This document shows positions 7,668 to 15,088 of a stretch of 55,754 bases of DNA, piece by piece. Made by a program: the position numbers and the translations under genes. How positions within the stretch are numbered: position 1 is the stretch's first letter; every line of letters starts with the position of its first letter. The notes under the pieces were generated by a model that was not told the DNA's origin, ran no database searches, and saw only the letters and a list, made by a program, of their open reading frames with translations. The stretch comes from Cyanobacteria bacterium QS_8_64_29 (GTDB taxonomy: Bacteria; Cyanobacteriota; Cyanobacteriia; Cyanobacteriales; Rubidibacteraceae): the NCBI GenBank assembly GCA_003022125.1, contig PXQH01000022.1:1-55754 (forward strand). Direction: 5' to 3'.

Positions 7668-8090
7668 ATGAAATCCCAAACCGAATACCTGACGTTCAAC
7701 ATCCCCAACCGCGTGGGGTTTGAGAACATTACACCCAAGGTCGAGAACGTGGTGCGGCAAAGCGGGGTGCGCGAGGGCATGGTGCTTTGCAACGCCATGC
7801 ACATAACGGCTTCAGTATTTATTAACGATGACGAGCCGGGCCTCCATCAAGACTTTCAAAAGTGGCTGGAAGCGCTGGCGCCCTACAACGCTTCGGCGCA
7901 GCACTACGCCCACCACCGCACCGGCGAGGACAATGCCGACGCCCACCTCAAGCGCGAGATTATGGGCCGCGAAGTGGTGGTGGCCATCACCGAGGGCCAG
8001 CTCGACTTTGGCCCTTGGGAGCAAATTTTCTACGGCGAGTTTGACGGCCGCCGCCCCAAAAAGATGCTGATCAAAGTCATCGGGGAGTAG
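7668..8090 (+). CDS. YjbQ/UPF0047 family protein (copy 1)
   Basis: Protein of 140 residues of the secondary thiamine-phosphate synthase/YjbQ (UPF0047) family. Motifs: [23 protein letters not shown] near residues 40-60, the His-rich segment [22 protein letters not shown], and the C-terminal [23 protein letters not shown], all characteristic of the family fold and its conserved metal/ligand pocket. Physiological function is not settled for this family. ATG 7668 fits the family's usual start; an in-frame ATG-less extension upstream is unlikely. Its 3' end overlaps the convergent rph gene by 14 bases. A second, diverged copy lies at 14630. Confidence 0.85.
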   Translation: MKSQTEYLTFNIPNRVGFENITPKVENVVRQSGVREGMVLCNAMHITASVFINDDEPGLHQDFQKWLEALAPYNASAQHYAHHRTGEDNADAHLKREIMGREVVVAITEGQLDFGPWEQIFYGEFDGRRPKKMLIKVIGE

Positions 8091-8826
8091 CGTCCTCTGG
8101 AAAGACCCCAGCCGGCAGGACCTCGCGCTGGGCAACCAGCAACTCGCGGATGCCGCGCTCGCCCACATCCAACATTCGATCGAGCTGGGCACGGCTGTAA
8201 CTGCCCGATTCGGCCGTGCCTTGTACCTCAATGAAGTTGAGCTCGCCGTCCATGACCAGGTTGAGGTCCACCTCGGCCTGGTTATCCTCGGTGTAGTCGA
8301 GATCGAGCAGCAGTTCGCCCTCCACCATTCCCACTGACACGGCCGCAATCGCCGTCTGCAGCGGCGACTGCGCCAGCTCGCCACGCTGCAACAGGCGCTC
8401 GAGCGCGATCACCAGCGCCACGAAACCGCCGGTAATGGCGGTCGTGCGCGTCCCGGCATCGGCTTGCAGCACGTCAGCATCCACTGTCAGCGTTCGCTCG
8501 CCCAAAGCGCTCAGATCGAGCGCCGCGCGCAAGCTGCGCCCGATCAGGCGCTGGATCTCCTGGGTCCGACCCGAGAGCCGCATGCCCTCGCGCCGCTGCC
8601 GGTCCGGGGTGGAGCCGGGCAGCATGCGGTACTCGGCCGTGAGCCAACCGCTACCTGTATCGCGCAAAAACGTCGGCACGCCCGCTTGCGAGCTGACCGT
8701 GCACAGCACTACGGTCTGGCCGCACTCGGTCAGCACCGAGCCTTCGGCAAAGCGGGTAAAATCGCGCTGGAAGCGAATGGGGCGCAGCTGCACGGCGCTG
8801 CGTCCGTCGGGACGTTGCCAAGCCAT
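8077..8826 (-). CDS. rph: Ribonuclease PH
   Basis: Phosphorolytic 3'-5' exoribonuclease that trims tRNA 3' ends using phosphate and acts as a hexameric ring in the cytoplasm. Length 249, normal for the family. Motifs: RPDGR near the N-terminus, [34 protein letters not shown], and the phosphate/active-site region [21 protein letters not shown], then [15 protein letters not shown] and [18 protein letters not shown]. All expected elements are present, so it should be active. Start ATG 8826. Convergent with the yjbQ gene. Confidence 0.95.
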   Translation of the reverse strand: MAWQRPDGRSAVQLRPIRFQRDFTRFAEGSVLTECGQTVVLCTVSSQAGVPTFLRDTGSGWLTAEYRMLPGSTPDRQRREGMRLSGRTQEIQRLIGRSLRAALDLSALGERTLTVDADVLQADAGTRTTAITGGFVALVIALERLLQRGELAQSPLQTAIAAVSVGMVEGELLLDLDYTEDNQAEVDLNLVMDGELNFIEVQGTAESGSYSRAQLDRMLDVGERGIRELLVAQREVLPAGVFPEDATPR

Positions 8827-8954
8827 AGGTGGGGGTGCTTGCGGCTCCTAGGCTTAGGATACAGCAGCGGCGGGGTTGACGCTAGCCTATATCTAGGGTT
8901 CGATAGACAACCGAATGCCCAAGCGCCCAACATCTAGTAGCCAGGGCTCGCATC

Positions 8955-9491
8955 ATGGTCGCCCAGCTGGAAACCCCCCAATTCGACGCTAGCCAACACC
9001 CCGCCTACCAGGTTGAGGGGCTGTTGCACGTTTTTACCGGCCCCCAACGCCAGTTTTTTACCAGCGTCCTGGCGCGCTCGCTGACGGTTGCGGCCCAAGG
9101 AACGCCAACATTGGTGGTCCAGTTTTTTAAAGGCGGCATCGGGCAGGGGCGCGATCGCCCCATGCAGCTGGGCCAGAACCTAGACTGGCTGCGCTGCGAC
9201 CTCGCTCGCGACATCAGCGAAACCCAGCCCGAAGCGGGCGAACTCCAAGCCCTGCAACAGCTCTGGGGGCACGCGCAGCAAGCCATCCAGCAGGGCCAGT
9301 ACGGGCTGGTGGTGCTGGATGAGCTCAGCTTGGCGCTGCAGCACGAGTTCATCCCGCAAGCGGAGGTGCTGCAGCTGCTGGCGCAGCGCCCTGCCCCCAT
9401 CGAGCTCGTCCTGACCGGACCGCAGATGCCTGCTGCCATCCTCGAGCGCGCGGATCGGGTCACCGAAGTTCGCCGCTCCCACCAGCCCTAG
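8955..9491 (+). CDS. CobO/BtuR-like P-loop-family protein with altered P-loop
   Basis: Protein of 178 residues related to ATP:corrinoid adenosyltransferases (CobO/BtuR). LVVQFFKGG, the Walker-B-like GLVVLDELSLAL, and the C-terminal ELVLTGPQMPAAILERADRVTEV match the family. In place of the usual GNGKGKT nucleotide loop it has FTGPQRQFFTSVLA, without the Lys-Thr. From memory this variant is a conserved cyanobacterial paralogue, so the change is not a random mutation, but corrinoid adenosylation cannot be assumed. It is followed by dcd after about 50 bases on the same strand. Confidence 0.7.
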   Translation: MVAQLETPQFDASQHPAYQVEGLLHVFTGPQRQFFTSVLARSLTVAAQGTPTLVVQFFKGGIGQGRDRPMQLGQNLDWLRCDLARDISETQPEAGELQALQQLWGHAQQAIQQGQYGLVVLDELSLALQHEFIPQAEVLQLLAQRPAPIELVLTGPQMPAAILERADRVTEVRRSHQP

Positions 9492-9540
9492 CGCCCCGCT
9501 GGGTTATCCTAGGGCCGATAAAAGAGTGCAGCGGGCGGCT

Positions 9541-10125
9541 GTGGCGATCAAAAACGACACCTGGATTGCCCAAATGGCCCAAAAGGGCATGATCTCGCCG
9601 TTCGTGCCCAGCCAAATCCGGCACGTCGAGGGGGCACCGGCGATCTCCTACGGCTTGGGTAGCTTTGGTTACGACATCCGGCTCTCGCCGCGCGAGTTCC
9701 GCATCTTTCGGCACGTGCCCGGGACTGTGGTGGATCCCAAAAACTTCAACCCCGACAACCTAGAAGCGACCCAGCTCCACCAAGACGAGCGAGGCCGCTT
9801 TTTCATCCTGCCTGCCCACTCCTACGGCCTAGGGGTGGCGCTGGAGAAAATCCAGGTCCCCGAGCAGGTTACCGTCCTCTGCATTGGCAAAAGCACCTAC
9901 GCCCGCTGCGGCATCGTTGCCAACATCACGCCTGCTGAGGCTGCCTGGCGCGGCTATCTCACCCTGGAGCTGTCGAATTCCTCTAGCGCTGACTGCCGCG
10001 TTTACGCTAACGAGGGCATCGTGCAGCTGATGTTTTTGGAAGGCGATCCCTGCGCTACCAGCTATGCCGCCCGAGCGGGCAAGTACCAGGATCAGCCCCA
10101 GGCGGTAACGCTGGCGCGCCTCTAA
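9541..10125 (+). CDS. dcd: dCTP deaminase
   Basis: Deaminates dCTP to dUTP (dCTP deaminase/dUTPase superfamily trimer), supplying dUMP for thymidylate synthesis. 194 residues from GTG 9541 (an in-frame start at 9526 would add five residues). Motifs: ISYGLGSFGYDIRL, the nucleotide-binding GKSTYARCGIVANITP and EAAWRGYLTLELSNSS, with the catalytic Glu in the latter, and QLMFLEGD. Length is normal. The convergent LivF-type gene ends within its stop region (4-base overlap). Confidence 0.93.
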   Translation: MAIKNDTWIAQMAQKGMISPFVPSQIRHVEGAPAISYGLGSFGYDIRLSPREFRIFRHVPGTVVDPKNFNPDNLEATQLHQDERGRFFILPAHSYGLGVALEKIQVPEQVTVLCIGKSTYARCGIVANITPAEAAWRGYLTLELSNSSSADCRVYANEGIVQLMFLEGDPCATSYAARAGKYQDQPQAVTLARL

Positions 10126-10853
10126 GCCTGCGCGCTCCCATAGGCTGCCCCCAGATAGAGCTCGCCCACCTTGGGATCGTCGAGCAGCGCCTGCGCCGGC
10201 CCCTCAAAGCGATCGCGCCCGCTCTCCAGCACGTAGCCCCGATGGGCCATGGCCAGCGCCTTGCGGGCGTTTTGCTCCACCAGCACGATGGCCTTGCCGG
10301 CGCGGTTGATGGCGGCAATCTGCTCGAAGACGTTGTCCGCCAGCCGCGGCGAGAGAGCCGCGGAGGGCTCGTCCAACAGCAGCAGCTCCGGATCCAGCAT
10401 GAGCGCGCGCCCCATGGCCAGCATTTGGCGCTCGCCGCCCGAGAGGGTCCCGGCACGCTGGTGGCGGCGCTGGGCCAGCTCGGGGAACATCTGGTAGGCG
10501 CGCTGCTTGCGCGAGGCCAGATCGCGAGGGTAGGCAAATGCCCCCATTTCCAGGTTTTCCTCTACTGAGAGTGAAGGGAAAACGTTAGCGCGCTGGGGCA
10601 CGTAGCACAGGCCCAGCCCCACGATGCGATCGGGCTTGAGGCCGGCAATATTGCGGTCCCGGTAGCGGATCTGGCCGCCATTGGGGTGCAGCAAGCCAAA
10701 TACGGCCTTAGCCAGCGTGGATTTGCCCGCCCCATTGGGGCCGATGGCGGCAACCAGCTCCCCGGGGGCAACGCTAAAGTTAATACCCTGCAGGATGTTG
10801 AGATCCCGCGAGTAACCGGCGTAGAGATCCCGAACCGCCAACAGTTCGTCCAT
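10122..10853 (-). CDS. LivF-type ABC transporter ATPase
   Basis: ATP-binding subunit of a branched-chain amino acid/amide (LivF/UrtE-like) ABC importer, 243 residues. Walker A GPNGAGKS, Q-loop VPQRANVFPSLSVEENLEMG, signature LSGGERQMLAMGRALM, Walker B LLLLDEPS, and C-terminal GELYLGAAYG as in LivF. The start chosen is ATG 10853 (MDELLAVRDLYAGY); an open extension upstream is out of family. No permease or binding-protein genes are adjacent, so its partners are encoded elsewhere. The upstream neighbour, 5 bases away on the same strand, is a bacterial-type ferredoxin. Confidence 0.85.
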   Translation of the reverse strand: MDELLAVRDLYAGYSRDLNILQGINFSVAPGELVAAIGPNGAGKSTLAKAVFGLLHPNGGQIRYRDRNIAGLKPDRIVGLGLCYVPQRANVFPSLSVEENLEMGAFAYPRDLASRKQRAYQMFPELAQRRHQRAGTLSGGERQMLAMGRALMLDPELLLLDEPSAALSPRLADNVFEQIAAINRAGKAIVLVEQNARKALAMAHRGYVLESGRDRFEGPAQALLDDPKVGELYLGAAYGSAQA

Positions 10854-10858
10854 AGCCC

Positions 10859-11086
10859 TCACTCTGGCGTGCGCTGCAGCTCGGGACGCTCCTCCGGAAT
10901 GATCGCGCCCTCCACCGGGCACACCTGCAGGCAGATGCCGCAGTCAATGCAGGTATCGAAGTCGATCCAGTACCAGTCGCTGCCTTTGGCGTTTTTACCC
11001 GGCCCAGGGTGGATGCAGGCTACCGGGCAAGCCTGGACGCAATCGGCAACGCCTTCGCAGGTATCGGTAACGATGGTGTAGGGCAA
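10859..11086 (-). CDS. Bacterial-type 4Fe-4S/7-8Fe ferredoxin
   Basis: Small electron carrier of 75 residues with two iron-sulfur motifs: DTCEGVADCVQACPVACIHPG and DTCIDCGICLQVCPVEGAI. The second is a complete CxxCxxCxxxCP. The first has the wider spacing seen in Thermus/Azotobacter-type 7Fe ferredoxins. It starts at TTG 11086 with a strong AGGAGG about 5 bases upstream, which decides for this unusual start codon. Cotranscribed with, and immediately upstream of, the LivF-type ATPase gene. The redox partner is not evident. Confidence 0.88.
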   Translation of the reverse strand: MPYTIVTDTCEGVADCVQACPVACIHPGPGKNAKGSDWYWIDFDTCIDCGICLQVCPVEGAIIPEERPELQRTPE

Positions 11087-11157
11087 CGGGGCCTCCTTGC
11101 CTGCCGTCGGTTCCGCTCACCAGCCTAGCAAGCCGCTGCTGCCGGGAATTCGCGCGG

Positions 11158-12372
11158 CTACAGGGTCTCAATTTGGGCGCTGCCATCGGCGCTGACCCAA
11201 GCCAGCTGCGCGATCGCGCAGGCCCGAGCGTAAGCGCGGATGGCTTGGGGCGAGCGCTCGCCCAGATCCAGCTCCACGCGCGCCGATCCCAAGCGCTGAC
11301 GCAGTCCGTGCGCGTAGTTGAGCGCGGCTGCCTCAGCCCCAGCCGCCTGCGGGATGACCAGCCAGTCGCTAGCGGCGGTCTGGCGCGGGAGCTGATCGGC
11401 CGCCAGCAAGCAAGCGTGCAGGTCTTCCAAGTTGAGGGCAAACCCAATTCCGGGCGCGCCTTGCCCCTGCGGCTGATAGAGCTCTAGCAAGCGGTCGTAG
11501 CGACCGCCCTGCCCGAAGCTGCGGATGTCGGTCTCGGTGGCATTGACGGCATCGAAGACGATGCCGGTGTAGTAATCCATGGTCTGCAGCAGGCTCAAAT
11601 CCAGCGTCAGCGGCAGCGGTTGCGCGCAGCTGCGCCGCAGCAGGGCAACGAGGGATTGGAGGTGGCTGACGGTCTGCTGGGTGGCGGCATCGAGCTCCAG
11701 GTCGGCCAGCTGCTGCAGCACCGCCTCGGGCTCGCCGCGCAAATCGAACAGCTGCAGTGCCCGATCGCGCAGCGCCGGCGACAGCGGCAGCGCTTGCAGC
11801 GCCACGCGATCCAGGTGGGCAATGCTGTAGCGCACCTGCTGCTGCAGCTCAGGCGGGAATGGCGCCAGCAGCGATCGCGTCAGGCTGGCTTCGCCCACGA
11901 TCAAATGCCACTGCGGCAGATCCAGCCGCTCCAGGCAGTCAGCCAGCAGCAGCAGGATTTCGGCATCGGCCAGGGTGCTGCCTGCCCCCAGCAGCTCCAC
12001 CCCCGCTTGGTAAAACTCGATCTGGCGGCCGTGGTGGCCCCGCGAGCGGCGAAAGACGTTGGCGTGGTAGTACAGCCGCTGCGGGTAGGGATGCCCGGCC
12101 ATGCGGGTGGCGGCTGTCCGGGCAATGGAAGCCGTCAGCTCCGGGCGCAAGCCTAGGGTGCCTTCCTCGGTTTCCTGCAGCTGCAGCACGCTCGAGCGCT
12201 GGATGGCGCCACCGGCCATGAGCGCGTCCAGCCCTTCAATGGTGGAGGTCACAATGGGCTGGTAGCCCCACTGCTGGAACACCTGTTGCAAGCGCTCGGC
12301 AATCCAGCTTTTTTGGGCTACCTCCAGCGGCAGCCAATCTCGCGTTCCGGTGGGGGCTTGGTACAGGGTCAT
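11158..12372 (-). CDS. hisZ: ATP phosphoribosyltransferase regulatory subunit HisZ
   Basis: Class II aminoacyl-tRNA-synthetase-like protein of 404 residues, paralogous to HisRS, that activates the short form of HisG in the first step of histidine biosynthesis. Motif 1/2 regions: GTRDWLPLEVAQK, LRPELTASIARTAATRM, YYHANVFRRSRGHHGRQIEFYQAGVEL. The C-terminal part carries MDYYTGIVFDAV and FGQGGRYDRLLELY. The HisRS anticodon-binding domain is shortened, as expected for HisZ. Start ATG 12372. The histidine aminotransferase hisC is far away at 37131, so his genes are scattered as usual in cyanobacteria. Confidence 0.92.
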   Translation of the reverse strand: MTLYQAPTGTRDWLPLEVAQKSWIAERLQQVFQQWGYQPIVTSTIEGLDALMAGGAIQRSSVLQLQETEEGTLGLRPELTASIARTAATRMAGHPYPQRLYYHANVFRRSRGHHGRQIEFYQAGVELLGAGSTLADAEILLLLADCLERLDLPQWHLIVGEASLTRSLLAPFPPELQQQVRYSIAHLDRVALQALPLSPALRDRALQLFDLRGEPEAVLQQLADLELDAATQQTVSHLQSLVALLRRSCAQPLPLTLDLSLLQTMDYYTGIVFDAVNATETDIRSFGQGGRYDRLLELYQPQGQGAPGIGFALNLEDLHACLLAADQLPRQTAASDWLVIPQAAGAEAAALNYAHGLRQRLGSARVELDLGERSPQAIRAYARACAIAQLAWVSADGSAQIETL

Positions 12373-12402
12373 TGTTGGGCCGAGCGGCCGATCGCCATCA
12401 GC

Positions 12403-13212
12403 TTAGCGGGGGGCGGCCAGCAGGGCGCTGCTGAGCTCGCCGTGCAGGACGCCGTTGCTAGCCAAGATCCGCCCCGATTCCAGCTGCAGCGGGCTGCCGT
12501 CGTAGGCGCTAGTGCGGCCGCCTGCTTCCTCCACCAAAACGATGCCGGCAGCCATGTCCCAGGGCGAGAGGCCGCGCTCCCAGTAGCCGTCAAAGCGGCC
12601 GCAAGCAACGCTAGCCAAATCCAGGGATGCGGCACCGCTGCGGCGTACGCCCCGGGTCAAGTGCAGCAGGTGGCAGAACTCGGCGCAGTTGTTATCGGCC
12701 GTGTTGCGAAAGTCGTAGGCAAAGCCGCTAACCAGCAGGCTGTCGGCTAGCGTGCTCGTACGGGAGGGAGCGATGGGGTGGCGGTTCCGGGTAACGCCCC
12801 AGCCGCGGGCAGCGCGAAACAGCTCCCCGAATATGGGGTTGTAGACCACCCCCACCTGCGGCGTGCCCTCCACCAGCAAGGCAATGGAGACAGCGCACAG
12901 CGGGTACTGGTGGGCAAAGTTGGTGGTGCCATCGAGCGGGTCGATCACCCACTGGCAGGCACTGTCCGGGTTGCCCTCCGGGGAAGATTCCTCGGCCTGG
13001 ATGGCGTGGTCCGGCACGTGACGCTGCAGCACTTGCAAGATGGTGCGCTCTGAGACGCGATCGGCGCTGGTGACCAAATCCCCCACGCGCCCTTTCTCGC
13101 TCACCTCGGCCAAATCGCCCCAATGCTGCAGCAAGACGGTCCCGGCTTCTAGGGCTGCTTCGGTGGCAACGTCCAGATAAATCCGGCGTTGCGCCAGGAC
13201 ATCGGCGGTCAT
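12403..13212 (-). CDS. Inositol monophosphatase family protein
   Basis: Mg2+-dependent phosphatase of the inositol monophosphatase/SuhB family, 269 residues. Metal-binding motifs: AEES (about residue 76), WVIDPLDGTTNFAHQYP and the C-terminal WDMAAGIVLVEEAGG. It could act on inositol-1-phosphate, histidinol phosphate or related sugar phosphates; in cyanobacteria some members are histidinol-phosphatases. Location directly upstream of hisZ on the same strand (30-base gap) makes a histidine link plausible but unproven. Start ATG 13212. Confidence 0.88.
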   Translation of the reverse strand: MTADVLAQRRIYLDVATEAALEAGTVLLQHWGDLAEVSEKGRVGDLVTSADRVSERTILQVLQRHVPDHAIQAEESSPEGNPDSACQWVIDPLDGTTNFAHQYPLCAVSIALLVEGTPQVGVVYNPIFGELFRAARGWGVTRNRHPIAPSRTSTLADSLLVSGFAYDFRNTADNNCAEFCHLLHLTRGVRRSGAASLDLASVACGRFDGYWERGLSPWDMAAGIVLVEEAGGRTSAYDGSPLQLESGRILASNGVLHGELSSALLAAPR

Positions 13213-13244
13213 GGCAGCTCGCGCGCAAGGACTGTCGGCCAATT

Positions 13245-13790
13245 CTACCGCTCTCGGGCGCGTTTCGCGCCCGGGCGCTTGCGCAGCGGCTGCGCCGTAT
13301 CCCAAATGCCGCGCCCCAGGATGCGCGCGTAGGCTTGGGCATGGGCGAGGCGCTCGCTGTAGCGCGTGTTGGGTGCGCGCTCGATGGCCAGGGCGTGCCC
13401 ATGCTCGACCAGCCGCTGGTTGAGCAGGGTTCCTGCCTTCCAGACGTAGGCCAGGCGACGCCCGAAGCGATCACGCTCGGTGACATCGGCGCTCAAGCGC
13501 ACTTGCCGCTCGCCGCGCTTGCCCCCGACCAGCTTGCTCAGGCGCGCTCGCGCGGCCGGGCCCCAGGGCTGCTGGCGCCCATCGGGGGCCTCAATGCCGA
13601 TCAGGCGGATGCGCGCCCGCAGCGCTGGTTGGCGCTCGGGCAGCAGGACCTCGAGCGTGTGGCCGCTAACCACGCGCTGAACGCGGGTGATCGTTCCCCC
13701 ATCGGGCTGGGCGTCCGCGCACCCCAACAGGCAGCACGCCGCGATGAGCGCGGCCGCGCATTGCGCTGCCCGAGTGGCCCTACTCGTCAT
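13245..13790 (-). CDS. Staphylococcal-nuclease-like lipoprotein
   Basis: SNase-fold protein of 181 residues with an N-terminal signal peptide and lipobox (ACCLLGC, Cys about 23), so exported and probably lipid-anchored. The domain reads ITRVQRVVSGHTLEVLLP...RIRLIGIEAP...ERDRFGRRLAYVWKAG. Active SNases normally have VxDGDT; here the position reads VSGHT, so one metal-binding Asp appears to be missing, while the Arg of RLIGI and of DRFGR is kept. It may be weakly active or act in binding. It starts at ATG 13790, overlapping by 11 bases the end of the upstream ferredoxin gene. Confidence 0.8.
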   Translation of the reverse strand: MTSRATRAAQCAAALIAACCLLGCADAQPDGGTITRVQRVVSGHTLEVLLPERQPALRARIRLIGIEAPDGRQQPWGPAARARLSKLVGGKRGERQVRLSADVTERDRFGRRLAYVWKAGTLLNQRLVEHGHALAIERAPNTRYSERLAHAQAYARILGRGIWDTAQPLRKRPGAKRARER

Positions 13791-14148
13791 CCAGCGGGAT
13801 GGCAAAGCGGACCTTGCCTTGCCCGAAGTAGCGGCCGAATTGCAGGTCGTAGACTTCGTCTTCGTCCTGGGTTTCGATGTCAATGTCGGAGCGGGCGTAG
13901 CCCACGCAAATCAACGAGTAGCCGTGCTGCTGCAACTGCGACGAGAGGCCCATCCCATCTGGGTGCTCGATTTGACCGGCGTTGCGGCGGACGGCGCAAC
14001 TGGTACAAGCCCCGTTGCGGCACAGAAAGGGCGGCTCGATTCCCTGCTCCTCCAAGCTCTCCAGGATGTAGCGATCAGCAGGCAGCGAGACAACGTGCTC
14101 TGTCCCGGTGCGGCGATCACGGACGCGCGCGGTGTAAAAGCGGGTCAT
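13780..14148 (-). CDS. [2Fe-2S] plant-type ferredoxin, extended
   Basis: Ferredoxin of 122 residues with the [2Fe-2S] ligand set CRNGACTSC (Cys43, 48, 51) and Cys81 (SLICVGYA). It has a C-terminal tail of about 35 residues beyond the core, rich in Asp/Glu then basic (DEDEVYDLQFGRYFGQGKVRF), which marks a non-PetF ferredoxin type known in cyanobacteria. Start ATG 14148; the longer frame upstream lacks family support. Its stop codon overlaps the start of the SNase gene, so the two are translationally coupled. Confidence 0.88.
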   Translation of the reverse strand: MTRFYTARVRDRRTGTEHVVSLPADRYILESLEEQGIEPPFLCRNGACTSCAVRRNAGQIEHPDGMGLSSQLQQHGYSLICVGYARSDIDIETQDEDEVYDLQFGRYFGQGKVRFAIPLDDE

Positions 14149-14246
14149 GGTCGCTCCCAGGCGCCAGGGGGCTCGTTTGAGCCAGTGTAGCTCGCGCCCC
14201 AGCTCGCGCGGCCTGCGGGCAGCGAGTGTTAGCATTGCCGTCGCAG

Positions 14247-14334
14247 GGAGAGGTGGCCGAGTGGTTTAAGGCGCGGCAGTGGAAATGCCGTATAGGGTTT
14301 TTCCCTATCGGGGGTTCGAATCCCTCCCTCTCCG
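14247..14334 (+). tRNA. tRNA-Ser (anticodon GGA)
   Basis: Acceptor arm GGAGAGG pairs with CCTCTCC, followed by discriminator G at 14334. The D arm is TGGCCGAGTGGTTTAAGGC, the anticodon loop TGGAAAT gives GGA, and there is a long variable arm (TATAGGGTTTTTCCCTAT) typical of tRNA-Ser. The T arm is GGGGTTCGAATCCCT. The CCA end is not encoded. It decodes UCC/UCU. Confidence 0.95.
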
Positions 14335-14629
14335 TTTGACTTGCCAGCGCCATGTGCCCTGGCTCCCCCGTGGCAGAACGGTAGCAGCGGTCCCATGGTC
14401 GACGCGCAAGCTGCTTCCCCAGCCCGATCCGGATAACATGACGGTGCTCACCGAATCGGCTGCCCAATACGCCCATCTTGCCGTGGAGCCATTACGAGTC
14501 GCCCTGGAAGTCCTCCGACTCGGCGCAAGATGACGGGACCAGCGAGCCCACCCAGGCAGGCGATCGCGAAGTGAGCGCAGCCGATGGAGACGGCGACAGT
14601 CGCTAAAGCGCCGCAATAGGCAGCACGGC
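14335..14629 (+). other. Gene-poor stretch with a short open frame lacking a start
   Basis: No supported gene. An open frame from about 14443 to TAA 14604-14606 encodes LPNTPILPWSHYESPWKSSD and then an acidic Asp/Glu/Gly-rich tail. Its composition looks protein-like, but the frame is closed upstream by TGA at about 14440 and has no ATG. An overlapping frame begins ATG ACG GTG near 14438 and stops at 14533. It could be a small gene with a frameshift, or noncoding sequence. The apparent second tRNA-like stretch near 14363 does not fold. Confidence 0.3.
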
Positions 14630-15070
14630 ATGAGCTACACCCAACCGGCCGTCAGCCACTACCAGCAGATCCATACGGTGCGCACCCGCGGCAAGTCGCT
14701 GCATGCCATTACGCCCCAAGTGGCGGCTGCTGCGGCCGAATCCGGCATCGAAACGGGGCTCTGCACCGTTTTTGTCTGCCATACCTCAGCCAGTCTGGTC
14801 ATTCAGGAAAACGCCGATCCCGACGTTCTGACCGATCTGTCCAACTTTTTCGCCCAGCTCGTCCCCGAGGACAATCAGCGCTACGTCCATACCTTAGAAG
14901 GGCCTGACGACATGCCGGCCCACATCCGCTCGGTCCTAACGCAGACCTCGCAGCAAATTCCGGTGGGCCGTGGCCGGCTGCTGTTGGGTACCTGGCAAGG
15001 GATCTATTTGTGGGAGCACCGGCAGTACGGGCACGAGCGCGAGGTTGTGGTGCATCTCAGCGGTCACTGA
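14630..15070 (+). CDS. YjbQ/UPF0047 family protein (copy 2)
   Basis: 146-residue member of the YjbQ family, clearly diverged from the copy at 7668. It has the more canonical motifs: GLCTVFVCHTSASLVIQENADPDV, YVHTLEGPDDMPAHIRSVLT and RLLLGTWQGIYLWEHR. The LGTWQ signature is intact here whereas copy 1 has FGPWEQ. Function of the family is not settled. It is followed 18 bases later by the FGGY kinase gene on the same strand. Confidence 0.9.
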   Translation: MSYTQPAVSHYQQIHTVRTRGKSLHAITPQVAAAAAESGIETGLCTVFVCHTSASLVIQENADPDVLTDLSNFFAQLVPEDNQRYVHTLEGPDDMPAHIRSVLTQTSQQIPVGRGRLLLGTWQGIYLWEHRQYGHEREVVVHLSGH

Positions 15071-15088
15071 TTCCGGTCCGCACGCGCC

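Noticed and set aside
8464-8937. Plus-strand open frame over rph
   Set aside because: Antisense to RNase PH; low-complexity Arg/Ala-rich translation.
14340-14420. Possible second tRNA after tRNA-Ser (GTGGCAGAACGGTAGC stretch)
   Set aside because: No acceptor pairing, anticodon arm or T arm can be formed.
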